A DNA stretch of 64,000 nt from Hyphobacterium sp. CCMP332 (GTDB taxonomy: Bacteria > Pseudomonadota > Alphaproteobacteria > Caulobacterales > Maricaulaceae), in assembly GCF_014323565.1 (NCBI RefSeq), contig NZ_CP058669.1, positions 1,143,501 through 1,207,500 on the forward strand, in the 5' to 3' direction. Each line of letters starts with the position of its first letter. The stretch's first letter is position 1. The notes under the pieces were generated by a model. That model was not told the DNA's origin. It made no database searches and saw only the letters and a list, made by a program, of their open reading frames with translations. A program made the translations under genes and the position numbers. Positions 36,336 to 45,891 of this stretch are shown piece by piece.

Positions 36336-36458
36336 ATGACCAACCCATTTCGCTACTTCAAGACTTGGCCCGAGATCATCCGCCTGGCAGTAGTGATGTA
36401 TATCCGCTTTCCGCTCTCGCTGCGGAATGTGGAGGATCTGCTTCATGAGCGCGGGATC
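36336..36458 (+). pseudogene. IS6-family transposase remnant, N-terminal 41 codons
   Basis: Begins MTNPFRYFKTWPEII and continues through RFPLSLRNVEDLLHERGI, the well-conserved N-terminus of IS6/IS240-type transposases. After residue 41 similarity stops, and the DDE domain is absent. The open frame runs on through unrelated sequence into the truncated IS630 copy in a wrong frame, making a meaningless chimera. It lies about 40 bases outside the right end of the IS110 element. No IS6 terminal repeat was recognised. Confidence 0.7.
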
Positions 36459-36570
36459 TACTGCTCTGCTCCGCAAAAAGGTAGGGCGACGCGGTCTCGG
36501 TGGAAGCGATATGGGCTGATCCGCTCGGACGTATCCCGCGAAGCGCCCCGGCTGAGCTTCCGCTGGAGCG

Positions 36571-36855
36571 GTGGTGATCCTGGACAATCTCGGCAGCCAC
36601 AAGGGCAAGGCCGCCAGGGCCGCCGTCAGGGCCAGAGGCGCCCATCTGATCTTCCTGCCGCCCTACAGCCCGGACCTGAACCCCATCGAGCAGGTCTTCT
36701 CCAAGCTCAAGCATCTGATGCGCAAAGCCCAGCCTAGAACCCCCGAGGACACATGGCGAAAAGCCGGCCAGCTCCTCGACCTCATCAGCCCGGACGAATG
36801 CGCCAACTACCTGACTAACTCAGGATATGGTTCCGTCTAATGGAGTCCCGCTCTA
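36571..36855 (+). mobile_element. truncated second IS630 copy, 3' 285 bases only
   Basis: Matches 33967-34251 base for base apart from about three substitutions (for example CCC to CCT near 36735 and GCCCC to GTCCC near 36845). It carries the transposase C-terminus (VILDNLGSHK to the stop at 36840) and the right inverted repeat, ending in TA at 36854-36855. The 5' three quarters are missing, and an IS6-type remnant plus about 110 unexplained bases adjoin it. The terminal TA forms part of the recQ stop codon. Confidence 0.88.
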
Positions 36856-38655
36856 GGTCTGCGCGCGCAGCGCCGCCAGAAAGACTTCGCCAAGATCGGC
36901 CAGCTTCTTCGGTCCGACCCCGTTGACCGCGGCCATCTGCTCCAGATTTTCAGGCCGCAAATGGCACATATCAATCAGGGTCGCATCGGAAAATATGACA
37001 TAGGCGGGCACATTGCGTTCCGCAGCCAGCTCGCGGCGTAAATTCTTGAGTGCGGCCAGCAATCCGGAATCAACGTCGCTCTCGCCCGCCTTGCTCGCGC
37101 GGGTACGGCGGGGCTTCCGCTCGCCTTTGCCAATGACGATCTCTCGCAGCTCAAACGTCTCGCGGCCGCGCAACACAGCATCGCCACGATCCGTGAGCTT
37201 GAGGACACCAAACTGATCGATATCGGATTTCAGATATCCGCCGGCGACCGCTTGCCGGATCAAGCCTTGCCAGAAGGCCTTCGGCCGATCCTTGCCAATG
37301 CCATAAGTTGGTAAAGCATCATGCCCGCGCGCCCGGACCTTGTCCGTATCTCCGCCCCTCAGCACATCGACAACATGGCCAGATCCGAAGGACTGGCCGG
37401 TCCGGAGAATGGCGGAAAACAGCATTTGCGCTTCGCGTGTCCCATCCAGAAGAACCGGCGGGTCGAGGCAAATATCGCAATTTCCACATGCCTTCGCACC
37501 CGGCTCGCCGAAATAGGATAACAGCGTGATGCGCCGACACTGGGTTGCTTCGCAATAGGCCAGAAGCGCATCAAGGCGCTGATGCTCGCGCCGCTTATGC
37601 CCCTCATCCTCACCGTCGCCATCAATGAAACGCCGGCGCAGCCCGGCATCGCCCATGCCGTACAGCAGCATCGCGTCGGCGGGCGCACCGTCGCGGCCGG
37701 CCCGGCCAATCTCCTGATAATAGGCCTCCATGGAGCCGGGCATGTTCAGATGGAAGACATAGCGGATATCCGGCTTGTCGATCCCCATCCCGAACGCGAT
37801 CGTCGCCACCATAACAACCGCGTCCTCGGCCATGAAAACTTCCTGATTCTCACGCCGCATTTCTGGCGACATCCCGGCATGATAGGGCAGTGCCCGGTAG
37901 CCTTCGGCCTTGAGCAGGTCCACAACCTCTCCCGTCAGTTTGCGCGACAGGCAATAGACAATGCCGGACTGTTCCCTGCGCTCCGCCAGAAATTCGAGAA
38001 TTTGAGACTTCCACTGGAGTTTCGGCGTAACGGAGAGGTTGAGATTGGGGCGGTCGAAGCCGCGCACGATGGTTTCGCCTTCACCGTTGAACAGTTTTTC
38101 GGTGATGTCAGCGCGCGTGGCACTATCAGCTGTGGCCGTAAATGCCGCCAGTGTCGCATTGGGGAAATGATGTTTGAGTTGCGAAAGCTGCTCGTATTCA
38201 CGCCGGAAACTGGCACCCCACTTGGAAATACAATGGGCTTCATCGACGACAAACAGGCCCGGCTCGACCGATTTGAGCGCATCCAGCATACGTGGCGTCA
38301 TCAATCGCTCCGGCGAAAGATAAAGGAGCTTTGCCTCTCCCGACTGAAACGCCCGCCAGGCAGCGACATTTTCCTCGCGGCTGCGCCCGGAATGGATCGC
38401 CACCGCGGCCACTCCGTTTGCCACCAGCCCGGCAACCTGATCATCCATCAACGCCACCAGCGGCGAGATAATGATCGAGGGGTGGTCCCGCATCAGGGCG
38501 GGCACCTGATAGCAGAGCGATTTACCCGCCCCGGTCGGCATGACGCACAGCGTATGCTTGCCTTCCAGCAATCGCTCCACGATCTGTATCTGGCCGGGCC
38601 GGAATTCGGGAAACCCGAACACGGACTTCAGGACAGAATGAGCGGACACAGTCAT
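36853..38655 (-). CDS. recQ: ATP-dependent DNA helicase RecQ
   Basis: RecQ unwinds DNA in recombination and replication repair. The 600-residue protein shows Walker A PTGAGKS (about 41-47), the DEAH box VVDEAHCISKWG, the QEIGRAGRDG motif VI, the four-cysteine zinc site (C...CGNCDIC), an RQC region, and a C-terminal HRDC domain (about 520-598). The ATG at 38655 (MTVSAHSVL) was chosen because the upstream extension is not family-like. Its stop codon TAG straddles the end of the truncated IS630 copy. Confidence 0.95.
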   Translation of the reverse strand: MTVSAHSVLKSVFGFPEFRPGQIQIVERLLEGKHTLCVMPTGAGKSLCYQVPALMRDHPSIIISPLVALMDDQVAGLVANGVAAVAIHSGRSREENVAAWRAFQSGEAKLLYLSPERLMTPRMLDALKSVEPGLFVVDEAHCISKWGASFRREYEQLSQLKHHFPNATLAAFTATADSATRADITEKLFNGEGETIVRGFDRPNLNLSVTPKLQWKSQILEFLAERREQSGIVYCLSRKLTGEVVDLLKAEGYRALPYHAGMSPEMRRENQEVFMAEDAVVMVATIAFGMGIDKPDIRYVFHLNMPGSMEAYYQEIGRAGRDGAPADAMLLYGMGDAGLRRRFIDGDGEDEGHKRREHQRLDALLAYCEATQCRRITLLSYFGEPGAKACGNCDICLDPPVLLDGTREAQMLFSAILRTGQSFGSGHVVDVLRGGDTDKVRARGHDALPTYGIGKDRPKAFWQGLIRQAVAGGYLKSDIDQFGVLKLTDRGDAVLRGRETFELREIVIGKGERKPRRTRASKAGESDVDSGLLAALKNLRRELAAERNVPAYVIFSDATLIDMCHLRPENLEQMAAVNGVGPKKLADLGEVFLAALRAQT

Positions 38656-38774
38656 GGGCGGCGCGGTTTCCGGCGAGCAATGGTCAGAAAGCCCGACACT
38701 ACCGCGCGCTGGAGACGCCGGCCATCGCTGCAACGCATTCAAAGACAGCAGTCGGTGAGCCCCCTCACCTGATG

Positions 38775-39593
38775 TCAGATATGCGGGCTCCACATCATTG
38801 TCCACGCCCCGAACACGCCGAGCGCGGTGGTGGCGGTTGCCCCGAGCATCAGCCCGGACACTGCAAGTTTGACAGCGGATGACCGGCTTTCGATGGCCAG
38901 AAAATAGACTTCCAGAATGGCCAGCGGCAAGAGATAGCTGCCAAACGCGATAAACATGTCGAACGGCCCGTTCAGCGAGCGGCTCATGCCCACACCGCCT
39001 GTCGCTATCGCCCACGACATATAGCCAAGACGCGTAAACCAGACCCCGCTGAGCAGAATAAAGGTCCGCATCGCCCAGCGCCGATGCTGATCCACCTTGC
39101 GCTGCCGGATGAAGTAGAAGGCGGTGGCGGCCGTAATCAGCACCAGCACGCCATTGATCGTCGTACCCCATCCGCCAAGGTCCGTCAGGCGCGAGTCACG
39201 GCCCCAGATCATCCAGATTCCGCCAACAGACATCACAACCGCTACTAGAAGATAGGTGCGGCCGGTCCAGCGATGGATCGCCGGAAAGCGGTTCCGGATG
39301 GGCGGCATCAGCTGCATTGTGCCGCCAATACAGATTACCGCTGTCAGCAAGGCGTGGGACACAAAGGCGAGATTGCCGATCAGATCACCCGCCGTATAGC
39401 CCTGGATTAGCCCGACTTCGTCCCAGCTGGCCCAGTTGCCGCTGGCTGTGCGCGGGCCATAGGCGGCGATCACATAATAGGCAAACAGCCATTGCCCGAT
39501 AACGGCCACGAGGAACCAGAGCAGTCCGGTGGTTTTGAGAACAGTGTGCGCATTCAGTGCGCGGCGCGCGGGAGACGCCAGTGTATCGACCAT
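38775..39593 (-). CDS. DUF2306 membrane protein
   Basis: From ATG at 39593 (AAGGAAT upstream) the product has 272 residues and about seven hydrophobic helices. It has the DUF2306 features HRWTGRTYLL near the middle and HRRWAMRTF with paired histidines and arginines that may bind a cofactor. The function is unknown. It is divergent from a membrane-linked AraC regulator starting 155 bp away, which probably controls it. Confidence 0.85.
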   Translation of the reverse strand: MVDTLASPARRALNAHTVLKTTGLLWFLVAVIGQWLFAYYVIAAYGPRTASGNWASWDEVGLIQGYTAGDLIGNLAFVSHALLTAVICIGGTMQLMPPIRNRFPAIHRWTGRTYLLVAVVMSVGGIWMIWGRDSRLTDLGGWGTTINGVLVLITAATAFYFIRQRKVDQHRRWAMRTFILLSGVWFTRLGYMSWAIATGGVGMSRSLNGPFDMFIAFGSYLLPLAILEVYFLAIESRSSAVKLAVSGLMLGATATTALGVFGAWTMMWSPHI

Positions 39594-39747
39594 GATGAAT
39601 ATTCCTTCTTGTCGTGCCGGCCTTGGTTGGCCGGTCATGGAAAAGGAATGAACGATCGGGCGGGCACCGGCTCGCCGATTCAGAAATCGGCGAGAGAAAA
39701 TCACAAACTTGCATATCGGTCGGGATCAGGCGCATCATGGCACACGA
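39594..39747. promoter_or_regulatory. divergent promoter region between the DUF2306 gene and the AraC-type regulator
   Basis: This 154-base gap holds the starts of both transcripts. It contains an interrupted inverted repeat around CCGGC...GCCGG near 39620-39640 and further CCGGCTCGCCGA-type words. These may be regulator binding sites, but no promoter boxes stand out. Confidence 0.4.
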
Positions 39748-40860
39748 ATGGAGGCCACCGTGTTTGCACTGGGCGCAGGATTGAAAATATTCGCAATATC
39801 TGCGGCGGCGGTCTGGCTTGGATGGATCGCCCTTCGGCGCGCCTTCTCGCAACTTCACCTGATCTGGGCCGGCTTTTGCGTCGGATTGATCGCCATCATG
39901 CTGATCGAAGTTCTGGGTCGGGAAACGATCGGTGTTGCCTACCCCGTCATGGCGATTGCCAGTTGCGCCTCCTGTTCCTTTTTTTGGCTCACATCCCGTG
40001 CCCTGTTTCGTCATGACGCCGCGATTGACTGGCCCGAAATGGCCATTGTTGCCGGGATTTTCCTTCCGACAATTTTTGACCAGTTCGCGCTGGCCCTGAA
40101 TTTTGGCGGGATGGTCGGCGAGGCAGGCCTCGCGCAGTGGATGGAGCGACTGGACGGCATGCAGGCCTTCTTCAGCTCGGCCGCCCTCCTTCTGGCGTTT
40201 GGCGAGGGGCTGAATGGCTGGTCGGGGATTTCCGATAGCGAAAATCGCATTCGCTACATTTTCCTGTCCAGCTTCGGGGCCGGCGTTGTCATCTGCGTCA
40301 TGCTGTTCGACCATGGACGACTGACATTCATATCCCCCGGACTGACGGTGCTCATTCAGGGCTTTTGTGCCGCGATGATCATGTGCAGCGTCAGCCTCGC
40401 CATCATTTTCCGTCAGACAAACCCCCTGCCCTCAGGCGCTGCACGAAAAACGCCGCCGGCGACAGACGATGAAATCGCATTGGCGCGGCGCGCTGAAGCC
40501 CTCGTGGCCGAAGGCGCCTATCTGGATCCGGAGCTCAAGGTATCGACCCTCGCCCGGCGCCTGCACGAAAAAGACTACAAGGTCTCACGCGCCATCGTCT
40601 CGGCGCTCGGACACCCGAATTTCAACCGCTTTATCAATAAATACCGAATTCGCCATGCCGAAGACCTACTGGCGGATACGGCATCCAGCGCCAGCATTCT
40701 CGATATTGCACTGGATAGTGGCTTTGCATCTCTGGGGCCGTTCAATCGCGCTTTCAAGGAAGCCAACGGCCTGACGCCGCGCGAATATCGCCGCGAAAAG
40801 GAAAAGACCGCCACCGGGATCGGTGACGGCCTGTCCTCATCTGAAGTCTTTGCCGAGTAG
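39748..40860 (+). CDS. AraC-family regulator with N-terminal multi-pass membrane domain
   Basis: The 370-residue protein has seven or so hydrophobic helices over about residues 5-225. A C-terminal AraC helix-turn-helix pair follows (about 245-350), ending ILDIALDSGFASLGPFNRAFKEANGLTPREYR. Such membrane-bound AraC proteins sense signals in or at the membrane. The ATG at 39748 is chosen over an upstream frame start. The divergent DUF2306 gene is the likely target (inferred). Confidence 0.88.
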   Translation: MEATVFALGAGLKIFAISAAAVWLGWIALRRAFSQLHLIWAGFCVGLIAIMLIEVLGRETIGVAYPVMAIASCASCSFFWLTSRALFRHDAAIDWPEMAIVAGIFLPTIFDQFALALNFGGMVGEAGLAQWMERLDGMQAFFSSAALLLAFGEGLNGWSGISDSENRIRYIFLSSFGAGVVICVMLFDHGRLTFISPGLTVLIQGFCAAMIMCSVSLAIIFRQTNPLPSGAARKTPPATDDEIALARRAEALVAEGAYLDPELKVSTLARRLHEKDYKVSRAIVSALGHPNFNRFINKYRIRHAEDLLADTASSASILDIALDSGFASLGPFNRAFKEANGLTPREYRREKEKTATGIGDGLSSSEVFAE

Positions 40861-40865
40861 GCTGT

Positions 40866-43196
40866 CTAGCGAACCGGCTCTTTGGCTTTCTTCTTGCCAC
40901 TGCCCTTGGGCTTTTTCGGCTTGAGCCGGTCGCCCGGCGTAATGTCGAAATCGAGACGATCCTTGTCCGCCGCATCCACATCCACCTTCACAAGGCCACC
41001 GGATTTGAGTTGGCCAAAGAGAATTTCATCGGCGAGCGGCTTCTTGATGTGCTCCTGGATAATGCGGGACAATGGCCGCGCACCGAACTTCTGATCATAG
41101 CCGCGGGTGGCGAGCCATTCCGTCGCCGCATCACTCAATTCGAACGTGATGCCGCGATCTGCCAGTTGGGCTTCAAGCTGCAACACGAATTTCTCGACCA
41201 CGCGGCTGACAATCGGCTGAGACAGGCCGGCAAACGGAATGATCGCATCCAGACGGTTGCGGAATTCCGGCGTGAACAGCTTTTCGATCGCCGCCACATC
41301 ATCGCCTTCGCGCTTGTCACGGCCAAAGCCGATGGCTTCCTTCGCCGCATCCGATGCGCCCGCATTCGTTGTCATGATCAGGACCACATTACGGAAATCG
41401 ACCTTCTTGCCATTGGCATCGGTCAGGCTGCCATGATCCATGACCTGCAGGAGGATATTGAACAGGTCCGGGTGGGCCTTCTCGATTTCGTCCAGCAGCA
41501 GAACCGCATGCCGGTGCTGGTCAACCGCATCCGTCAGAAGGCCGCCCTGGTCATGACCGACATAGCCAGGAGGCGCACCGATCAGGCGTGAAACGGTGTG
41601 GCGCTCCATGTATTCGGACATGTCGAAGCGCAGGAGCTCGACACCCAGGATAGACGCCAATTGCTTGGCCACTTCGGTCTTGCCGACGCCGGTCGGCCCG
41701 GAAAAGAGATAGTTGCCGATCGGCTTTTCCGGCTCGCGCAGTCCGGCGCGCGACAGTTTGATCGCCGAGGAGAGTTTCTCGATCGCTTCATCCTGGCCAA
41801 AGACGACATGGCGCAAGTCCGACGGCAGGGATTTCAGCGCGACTTCATCATCCTTGGAAACAGATTTTTCCGGGATGCGGGCAATTTTCGCGACAACCGT
41901 CTCGACTTCTTTCACACCAATCGTTTTCTTGCGCTTCGAGGGCGGCAGAAGCCGCATGCGGGCCCCGGCCTCGTCGATCACATCGATGGCCTTGTCCGGC
42001 AGTTTCCGGTCGGTGATATAGCGCGAGGCGAGGTCTACAGCCGTTTTCACCGCTTCATTGGTGAAGCGCACATCGTGGAATTCCTCGAAATAGGGCTTCA
42101 GCCCCTGAAGGATTTTCACCGTGTCATCCCGGCTGGGCTCGGTCACATCAATCTTCTGGAAACGGCGGGCCAGCGCCCGGTCCTTCTCAAAATGCTGGCG
42201 GAACTCCTTGTAGGTCGTGGAACCCATGCAGCGCAGGCTTCCCGATTGCAGCGCCGGTTTGAGGAGGTTGGATGCATCCATCGCGCCACCAGACGTCGCG
42301 CCGGCCCCGATAACGGTGTGAATTTCGTCAATGAAGAGAATGGCACCGTCGCGCGCTTCCAATTCCTTGACGACCTGTTTCACGCGCTCTTCGAAGTCAC
42401 CGCGATAACGGGTGCCCGCGAGCAGTGTCCCCATATCCAGCGAATAGATCGTGGCGTCCTGAAGCACTTCAGGAACATCTTTCTCGATGATCTTGCGGGC
42501 GAGGCCCTCGGCAATCGCCGTCTTGCCCACGCCCGGATCGCCGACGAGGAGCGGATTATTCTTGCGGCGGCGGCACAACACCTGAATGCAGCGTTCGACC
42601 TCAGCCTCGCGGCCGATGAGCGGATCCACACCGCCTTCGCGCGCCTTGGCATTCAGATCGACGCAGTAGGCCGAGAGCGCATCGCCCTCTTTCTCGTCAT
42701 CCTCATCCAGATCGTCTTCCATGGCGCCACGCACCGGCCGGGCTTCGCTTTCGCCCGGACGTTTGGCAATGCCATGGGAAATGTAGTTCACCGCGTCATA
42801 GCGCGTCATATCGCGCTCGGCGAGGAAATGGGCGGCATGGCTCTCGCGCTCGGCAAAGATCGCGACCAGCACATTGGCGCCGGTCACCTCTTCGCGGCCG
42901 GCATTCTGGACGTGGATGACGGCGCGCTGGATGACGCGCTGGAAACCGGTTGTCGGCTTGGCATCTTCATTGTCATCAACCGCCAGATCGCCCAGCTCGG
43001 CGTCCACAAAAGCGGTCAGCGTCGACTTCAACTCCCCCAGATCGACATCGCACGCTTTCATCACTCCGGCGGCATCCTCGTCATCAACAAGGGCCAGCAA
43101 CAAGTGTTCCAGCGTGGCGTATTCATGACCACGTTCATTCGCAAACCCGAGGGCGCGGTGAAGCGTGTCTTCGAGAGAGGTTGAAAATGAGGGCAA
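40866..43196 (-). CDS. clpA: ATP-dependent Clp protease ATP-binding subunit ClpA
   Basis: The 776-residue AAA+ unfoldase feeds ClpP. It has two N-terminal Clp repeats (about 1-140), AAA domain 1 with [13 protein letters not shown] (about 215), AAA domain 2 with [14 protein letters not shown] (about 500), and a C-terminal D2-small domain. It ends with a Lys-rich tail. The apparent start is TTG at 43196 with AAGGAAT upstream. It begins 3 bases downstream of the clpS stop, so they are co-transcribed and ClpS adapts N-end substrates to it. Confidence 0.96.
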   Translation of the reverse strand: MPSFSTSLEDTLHRALGFANERGHEYATLEHLLLALVDDEDAAGVMKACDVDLGELKSTLTAFVDAELGDLAVDDNEDAKPTTGFQRVIQRAVIHVQNAGREEVTGANVLVAIFAERESHAAHFLAERDMTRYDAVNYISHGIAKRPGESEARPVRGAMEDDLDEDDEKEGDALSAYCVDLNAKAREGGVDPLIGREAEVERCIQVLCRRRKNNPLLVGDPGVGKTAIAEGLARKIIEKDVPEVLQDATIYSLDMGTLLAGTRYRGDFEERVKQVVKELEARDGAILFIDEIHTVIGAGATSGGAMDASNLLKPALQSGSLRCMGSTTYKEFRQHFEKDRALARRFQKIDVTEPSRDDTVKILQGLKPYFEEFHDVRFTNEAVKTAVDLASRYITDRKLPDKAIDVIDEAGARMRLLPPSKRKKTIGVKEVETVVAKIARIPEKSVSKDDEVALKSLPSDLRHVVFGQDEAIEKLSSAIKLSRAGLREPEKPIGNYLFSGPTGVGKTEVAKQLASILGVELLRFDMSEYMERHTVSRLIGAPPGYVGHDQGGLLTDAVDQHRHAVLLLDEIEKAHPDLFNILLQVMDHGSLTDANGKKVDFRNVVLIMTTNAGASDAAKEAIGFGRDKREGDDVAAIEKLFTPEFRNRLDAIIPFAGLSQPIVSRVVEKFVLQLEAQLADRGITFELSDAATEWLATRGYDQKFGARPLSRIIQEHIKKPLADEILFGQLKSGGLVKVDVDAADKDRLDFDITPGDRLKPKKPKGSGKKKAKEPVR

Positions 43197-43199
43197 CGT

Positions 43200-43529
43200 C
43201 TATTCCTTTTCCATCGTGCATTGCAGCGGGTGCTGCGCTCGCCGGGCCAGATCCATCACTTGGGCGACCTTCGTCTCGGCGATCTCGAAGGTAAACACGC
43301 CGCAAACGCCGACGCCATTCTGATGGACATGAAGCATGATCTGCGTCGCTTCTTCTGGCGACTTGTTGAAGATCCGCATCAGGACCTCAATGACGAACTC
43401 CATCGGCGTGAAATCGTCATTCAGCATGACCACCCGGTACAAAGACGGTTTTTTCGTCTTCGGGCGGGTGCGTGTGGCAACTCCTGTCTGGCGATCAGGG
43501 TTGCCGGGTTTATCGCGGCGCTCGGTCAT
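43200..43529 (-). CDS. clpS: ATP-dependent Clp protease adaptor ClpS
   Basis: A 109-residue protein with a flexible N-terminus and the ClpS core: [20 protein letters not shown] (N-degron pocket; NDD motif) and [24 protein letters not shown]. It delivers N-degron proteins to ClpA. It is upstream of and adjacent to clpA on the same strand. Its promoter must lie in 43530-43680. Confidence 0.96.
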   Translation of the reverse strand: MTERRDKPGNPDRQTGVATRTRPKTKKPSLYRVVMLNDDFTPMEFVIEVLMRIFNKSPEEATQIMLHVHQNGVGVCGVFTFEIAETKVAQVMDLARRAQHPLQCTMEKE

Positions 43530-43684
43530 CGATTCGGCTCGTCGCTGTCTGCCTATTAGATAAGCAAGCTTTGTGCCCTGGGAAGGGCTGAAACGCGATA
43601 CTCAACAGCTTCCCTCCAATCTGGAACCAAATTGTGACATCCGATCGTTCAAAACGTGACCGGATTCTCGTTACCAAAGGGCAA

Positions 43685-43718
43685 AAGAAAAAGGCCCGGC
43701 GGAAAAGACCGCCGGGCC
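43685..43718 (-). terminator. rho-independent terminator downstream of the phasin gene
   Basis: Read on the minus strand, a 10-base perfect stem (GGCCCGGCGG, loop TCTTTT, CCGCCGGGCC) at 43693-43718 is followed by TTTTTCTTTT. It lies about 57 bases past the phasin stop codon. Confidence 0.88.
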
Positions 43719-43774
43719 AGTTAGGGAGAATGTATCGGGCAGTTCGGGGGAGAACGACCTGCCCGAAATCAGCT

Positions 43775-44431
43775 CTAGCGAGCCGACTGAACCATTTCGA
43801 CCGACGCCGCGACGCGGTCATTGATCGGCTTGGTTACTTCTTTGACCGCTCCGGCATAAAGCTCGGAGGTCTTGGTCATTTCAGACATGAACATGTCCAT
43901 GGACGATTTCACGAAATCGGTTTGAACCTCGATCATGTCCTGAACGGATTTGGCGGTGGTCAGCGCCTTGGTGGCGGCAACCGCAGATTCCATCGACGTC
44001 TTGGCATAGGCCACGGCGTTGGTGTTCAGTACTTCGGCGTTCTTGCCGGCGGCTGTTGCAGACGCGATGACGGCTTCGACGTTTTCTTTCTGGAAAGCGT
44101 TCAGCTCGTTGACCGACTTCAGCGACTTTTCGAAACCTTCCTTGAAGGCCTGATTGCCGGCAGTGGTCATTTGCTCGATCGTCTCATTGGCAGCGGTTTG
44201 TGCGTTTTTCATAACTTTGGTGTCCTTTTTCGGGGAGGATTTGGTTTTCGCCTTGGCAGGCTTACGAGTAACGGTCTTTTTTGCCGTCGCTTTCTTGGCC
44301 GGTGCCTTCGGGGCAGCTTTCCTGGCGGCGCGATCGGTCCGGGCCTTTTTGGCGGCCGGTGCTTTCACCGTTTCCGTCTTGGCTTCGGTTTGCGCTGTCT
44401 CGGCAGCAGGTTGTGCGGTCGTATCAGTCAT
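43775..44431 (-). CDS. phasin-family protein with N-terminal Lys/Ala/Pro-rich region
   Basis: From ATG 44431 the 218-residue protein has a disordered N-terminal third. This includes a histone-H1-like basic stretch (KKARTDRAARKAAPKAPAKK and onward, about 28-75). A helical phasin_2 domain follows (about 80-215). Phasins coat polyhydroxyalkanoate granules; PhaF-type phasins carry a similar basic tail at the C-terminus that binds DNA, here at the N-terminus instead. Expression is probably from the promoter at 44475-44503 and ends at the 43685-43718 hairpin. No other pha genes are in the window. Confidence 0.85.
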   Translation of the reverse strand: MTDTTAQPAAETAQTEAKTETVKAPAAKKARTDRAARKAAPKAPAKKATAKKTVTRKPAKAKTKSSPKKDTKVMKNAQTAANETIEQMTTAGNQAFKEGFEKSLKSVNELNAFQKENVEAVIASATAAGKNAEVLNTNAVAYAKTSMESAVAATKALTTAKSVQDMIEVQTDFVKSSMDMFMSEMTKTSELYAGAVKEVTKPINDRVAASVEMVQSAR

Positions 44432-44474
44432 TTTCAATCTCTTCAGCGACTCGTTTGTTCGCAGTTGCAGCATT

Positions 44475-44503
44475 TGTATGCCAAACCTTCGCAGCTGCGT
44501 CAA
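44475..44503 (-). promoter_or_regulatory. candidate promoter of the phasin gene
   Basis: On the minus strand TTGACG (44498-44503) and CATACA (44475-44480) are spaced by 17 bases, about 45 bases ahead of the phasin start. TGC/GCA-rich words surround it (GCAGCTGC at 44491-44498, GTTGCGCTGCA at about 44511-44521). These resemble the CTGC...GCAG-like sites bound by PhaR repressors. The assignment is by eye only. Confidence 0.4.
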
Positions 44504-44583
44504 CAAAAATGTTGCGCTGCACCATAAATAATTTGCGACGGTCTTAACGTGACAGAAACGGGTCTGGGGTTGGATCGTTCCCT

Positions 44584-45891
44584 ATGAATGCTCTGCGCAG
44601 CCTCTTTCTCTCGGTCGTCATCATCCTGTCGTGGGGGCTGGCACCCGACGGGTATGCCGATACACGCCGCTATGCGGCTTTTGTTGCGGATGCGAATTCC
44701 GGTGACGTCCTGCACAGCCGCCTGGCCGATGCCCAGCGTTATCCGGCCTCCCTGACCAAGATGATGACACTTTATCTTCTGTTCGAAGCGATCGAGGCGG
44801 GTGAACTCTCCCTGTCAGATACCCTCACCGTCTCTCGCATTGCGGCCAGCCAGCAACCATCCAATCTAAATCTCTCCCAGGGCGATACGATTACCGTCGA
44901 AACGGCCATCCGGGCTCTGGTGATCAAGAGCGCCAATGATGTCGCGGTCGTTGTGGCCGAACAACTGGCCACGACCGAACGCGCCTTTGCCGTTGAGATG
45001 ACGGCCCGGGCCCGCGAGCTGGGCCTGTCCAACACGACATTCCGGAATGCGTCCGGCCTTCCCAATTCGCGGCAGGTCACCACGGCACGCGACATGGCGC
45101 GGCTGACCGTGGCCCTGCGCCGCGACTTTCCGCAATACATGCCGTATTTTTCAGAGCGCAGCTTCACCTATAACGGCCGCACCTATCGCTCCCACAACAA
45201 TCTGATTGGCCGCGTCGATGGCGTCGACGGGATGAAAACCGGATATATCCGGGCATCCGGCTTTAATATCGCCACAACCGCAGAACGCGATGGCCGCCGT
45301 CTGGTAGCTGTCGTGATGGGCGGTCCGACGGCGTCCTACCGGGATGCCCATGCCGAGCAATTGATTAACGCCGCTTACCGCTCACTTGAGAACCGCGAAG
45401 CGCTGATTGTGGCCGTGCAGGATCTGACACCCCGCCTCAACCCCATCCGCGAGCATGACATTATCGCAACCCAGATTGCCGCCCTGGACTTGTCACCGCC
45501 GGTGGCGCAGGGCGATGGTGACGCCTTGCCGCCCCTTCGCATCGAGATGACGGACGATATGGGCGCGGCGCCCACAACCACGCATGCATCGGTGGACGCA
45601 GAACCCACCCTGATCACCTTTCCGGACGAGCCCTCGCCCCCGCCGTCCGGCTGGGCCATTCAGGTCGGTGCCTATGCCGATGAAGCGGCCGCAAGGGCGC
45701 GTCTCGAAACCGTACAGACTCTGGCCGGCGAGCTGGGCGATGCCGAGATGTACACGCCGCGTTTCGAAGCCAATGGCCGAACCCTCTTCCGGGCGCGGTT
45801 TACCGGCATAAATGCCACAACCGCCCGCGCGGCCTGCGCCCGGCTCGCCGCCCGCGACGAGCCCTGCTTTGCCGTGGCACCTGGCAGCTAG
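44584..45891 (+). CDS. D-alanyl-D-alanine carboxypeptidase (PBP5/6 type) with C-terminal SPOR domain
   Basis: A 435-residue precursor with a signal peptide (about 1-25). The peptidase_S11 domain has S-x-x-K in ASLTKMMT, S-x-N in KSAND, and K-T-G in DGMKTGY. After a Pro-rich linker (about 310-355) a SPOR domain (about 355-433) begins GWAIQVGAYADE. It trims peptidoglycan pentapeptides in the periplasm, and the SPOR domain binds denuded glycan at division sites. It is divergent from the phasin gene and convergent with the J-domain gene (4-base overlap). Confidence 0.93.
   Translation: MNALRSLFLSVVIILSWGLAPDGYADTRRYAAFVADANSGDVLHSRLADAQRYPASLTKMMTLYLLFEAIEAGELSLSDTLTVSRIAASQQPSNLNLSQGDTITVETAIRALVIKSANDVAVVVAEQLATTERAFAVEMTARARELGLSNTTFRNASGLPNSRQVTTARDMARLTVALRRDFPQYMPYFSERSFTYNGRTYRSHNNLIGRVDGVDGMKTGYIRASGFNIATTAERDGRRLVAVVMGGPTASYRDAHAEQLINAAYRSLENREALIVAVQDLTPRLNPIREHDIIATQIAALDLSPPVAQGDGDALPPLRIEMTDDMGAAPTTTHASVDAEPTLITFPDEPSPPPSGWAIQVGAYADEAAARARLETVQTLAGELGDAEMYTPRFEANGRTLFRARFTGINATTARAACARLAARDEPCFAVAPGS

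Noticed and set aside
35595-36737. Plus-strand frame of 380 codons across the IS110 element and IS6 remnant
   Set aside because: Its first two thirds are antisense to the intact IS110 transposase and its end reads IS630 out of frame. Only 36336-36458 is meaningful.
41598-43184. Open frame of more than 500 codons antisense to clpA
   Set aside because: It lies wholly inside clpA, which has complete family motifs. GC-rich codon use leaves the opposite strand open, and the product has no recognisable domain or signal.
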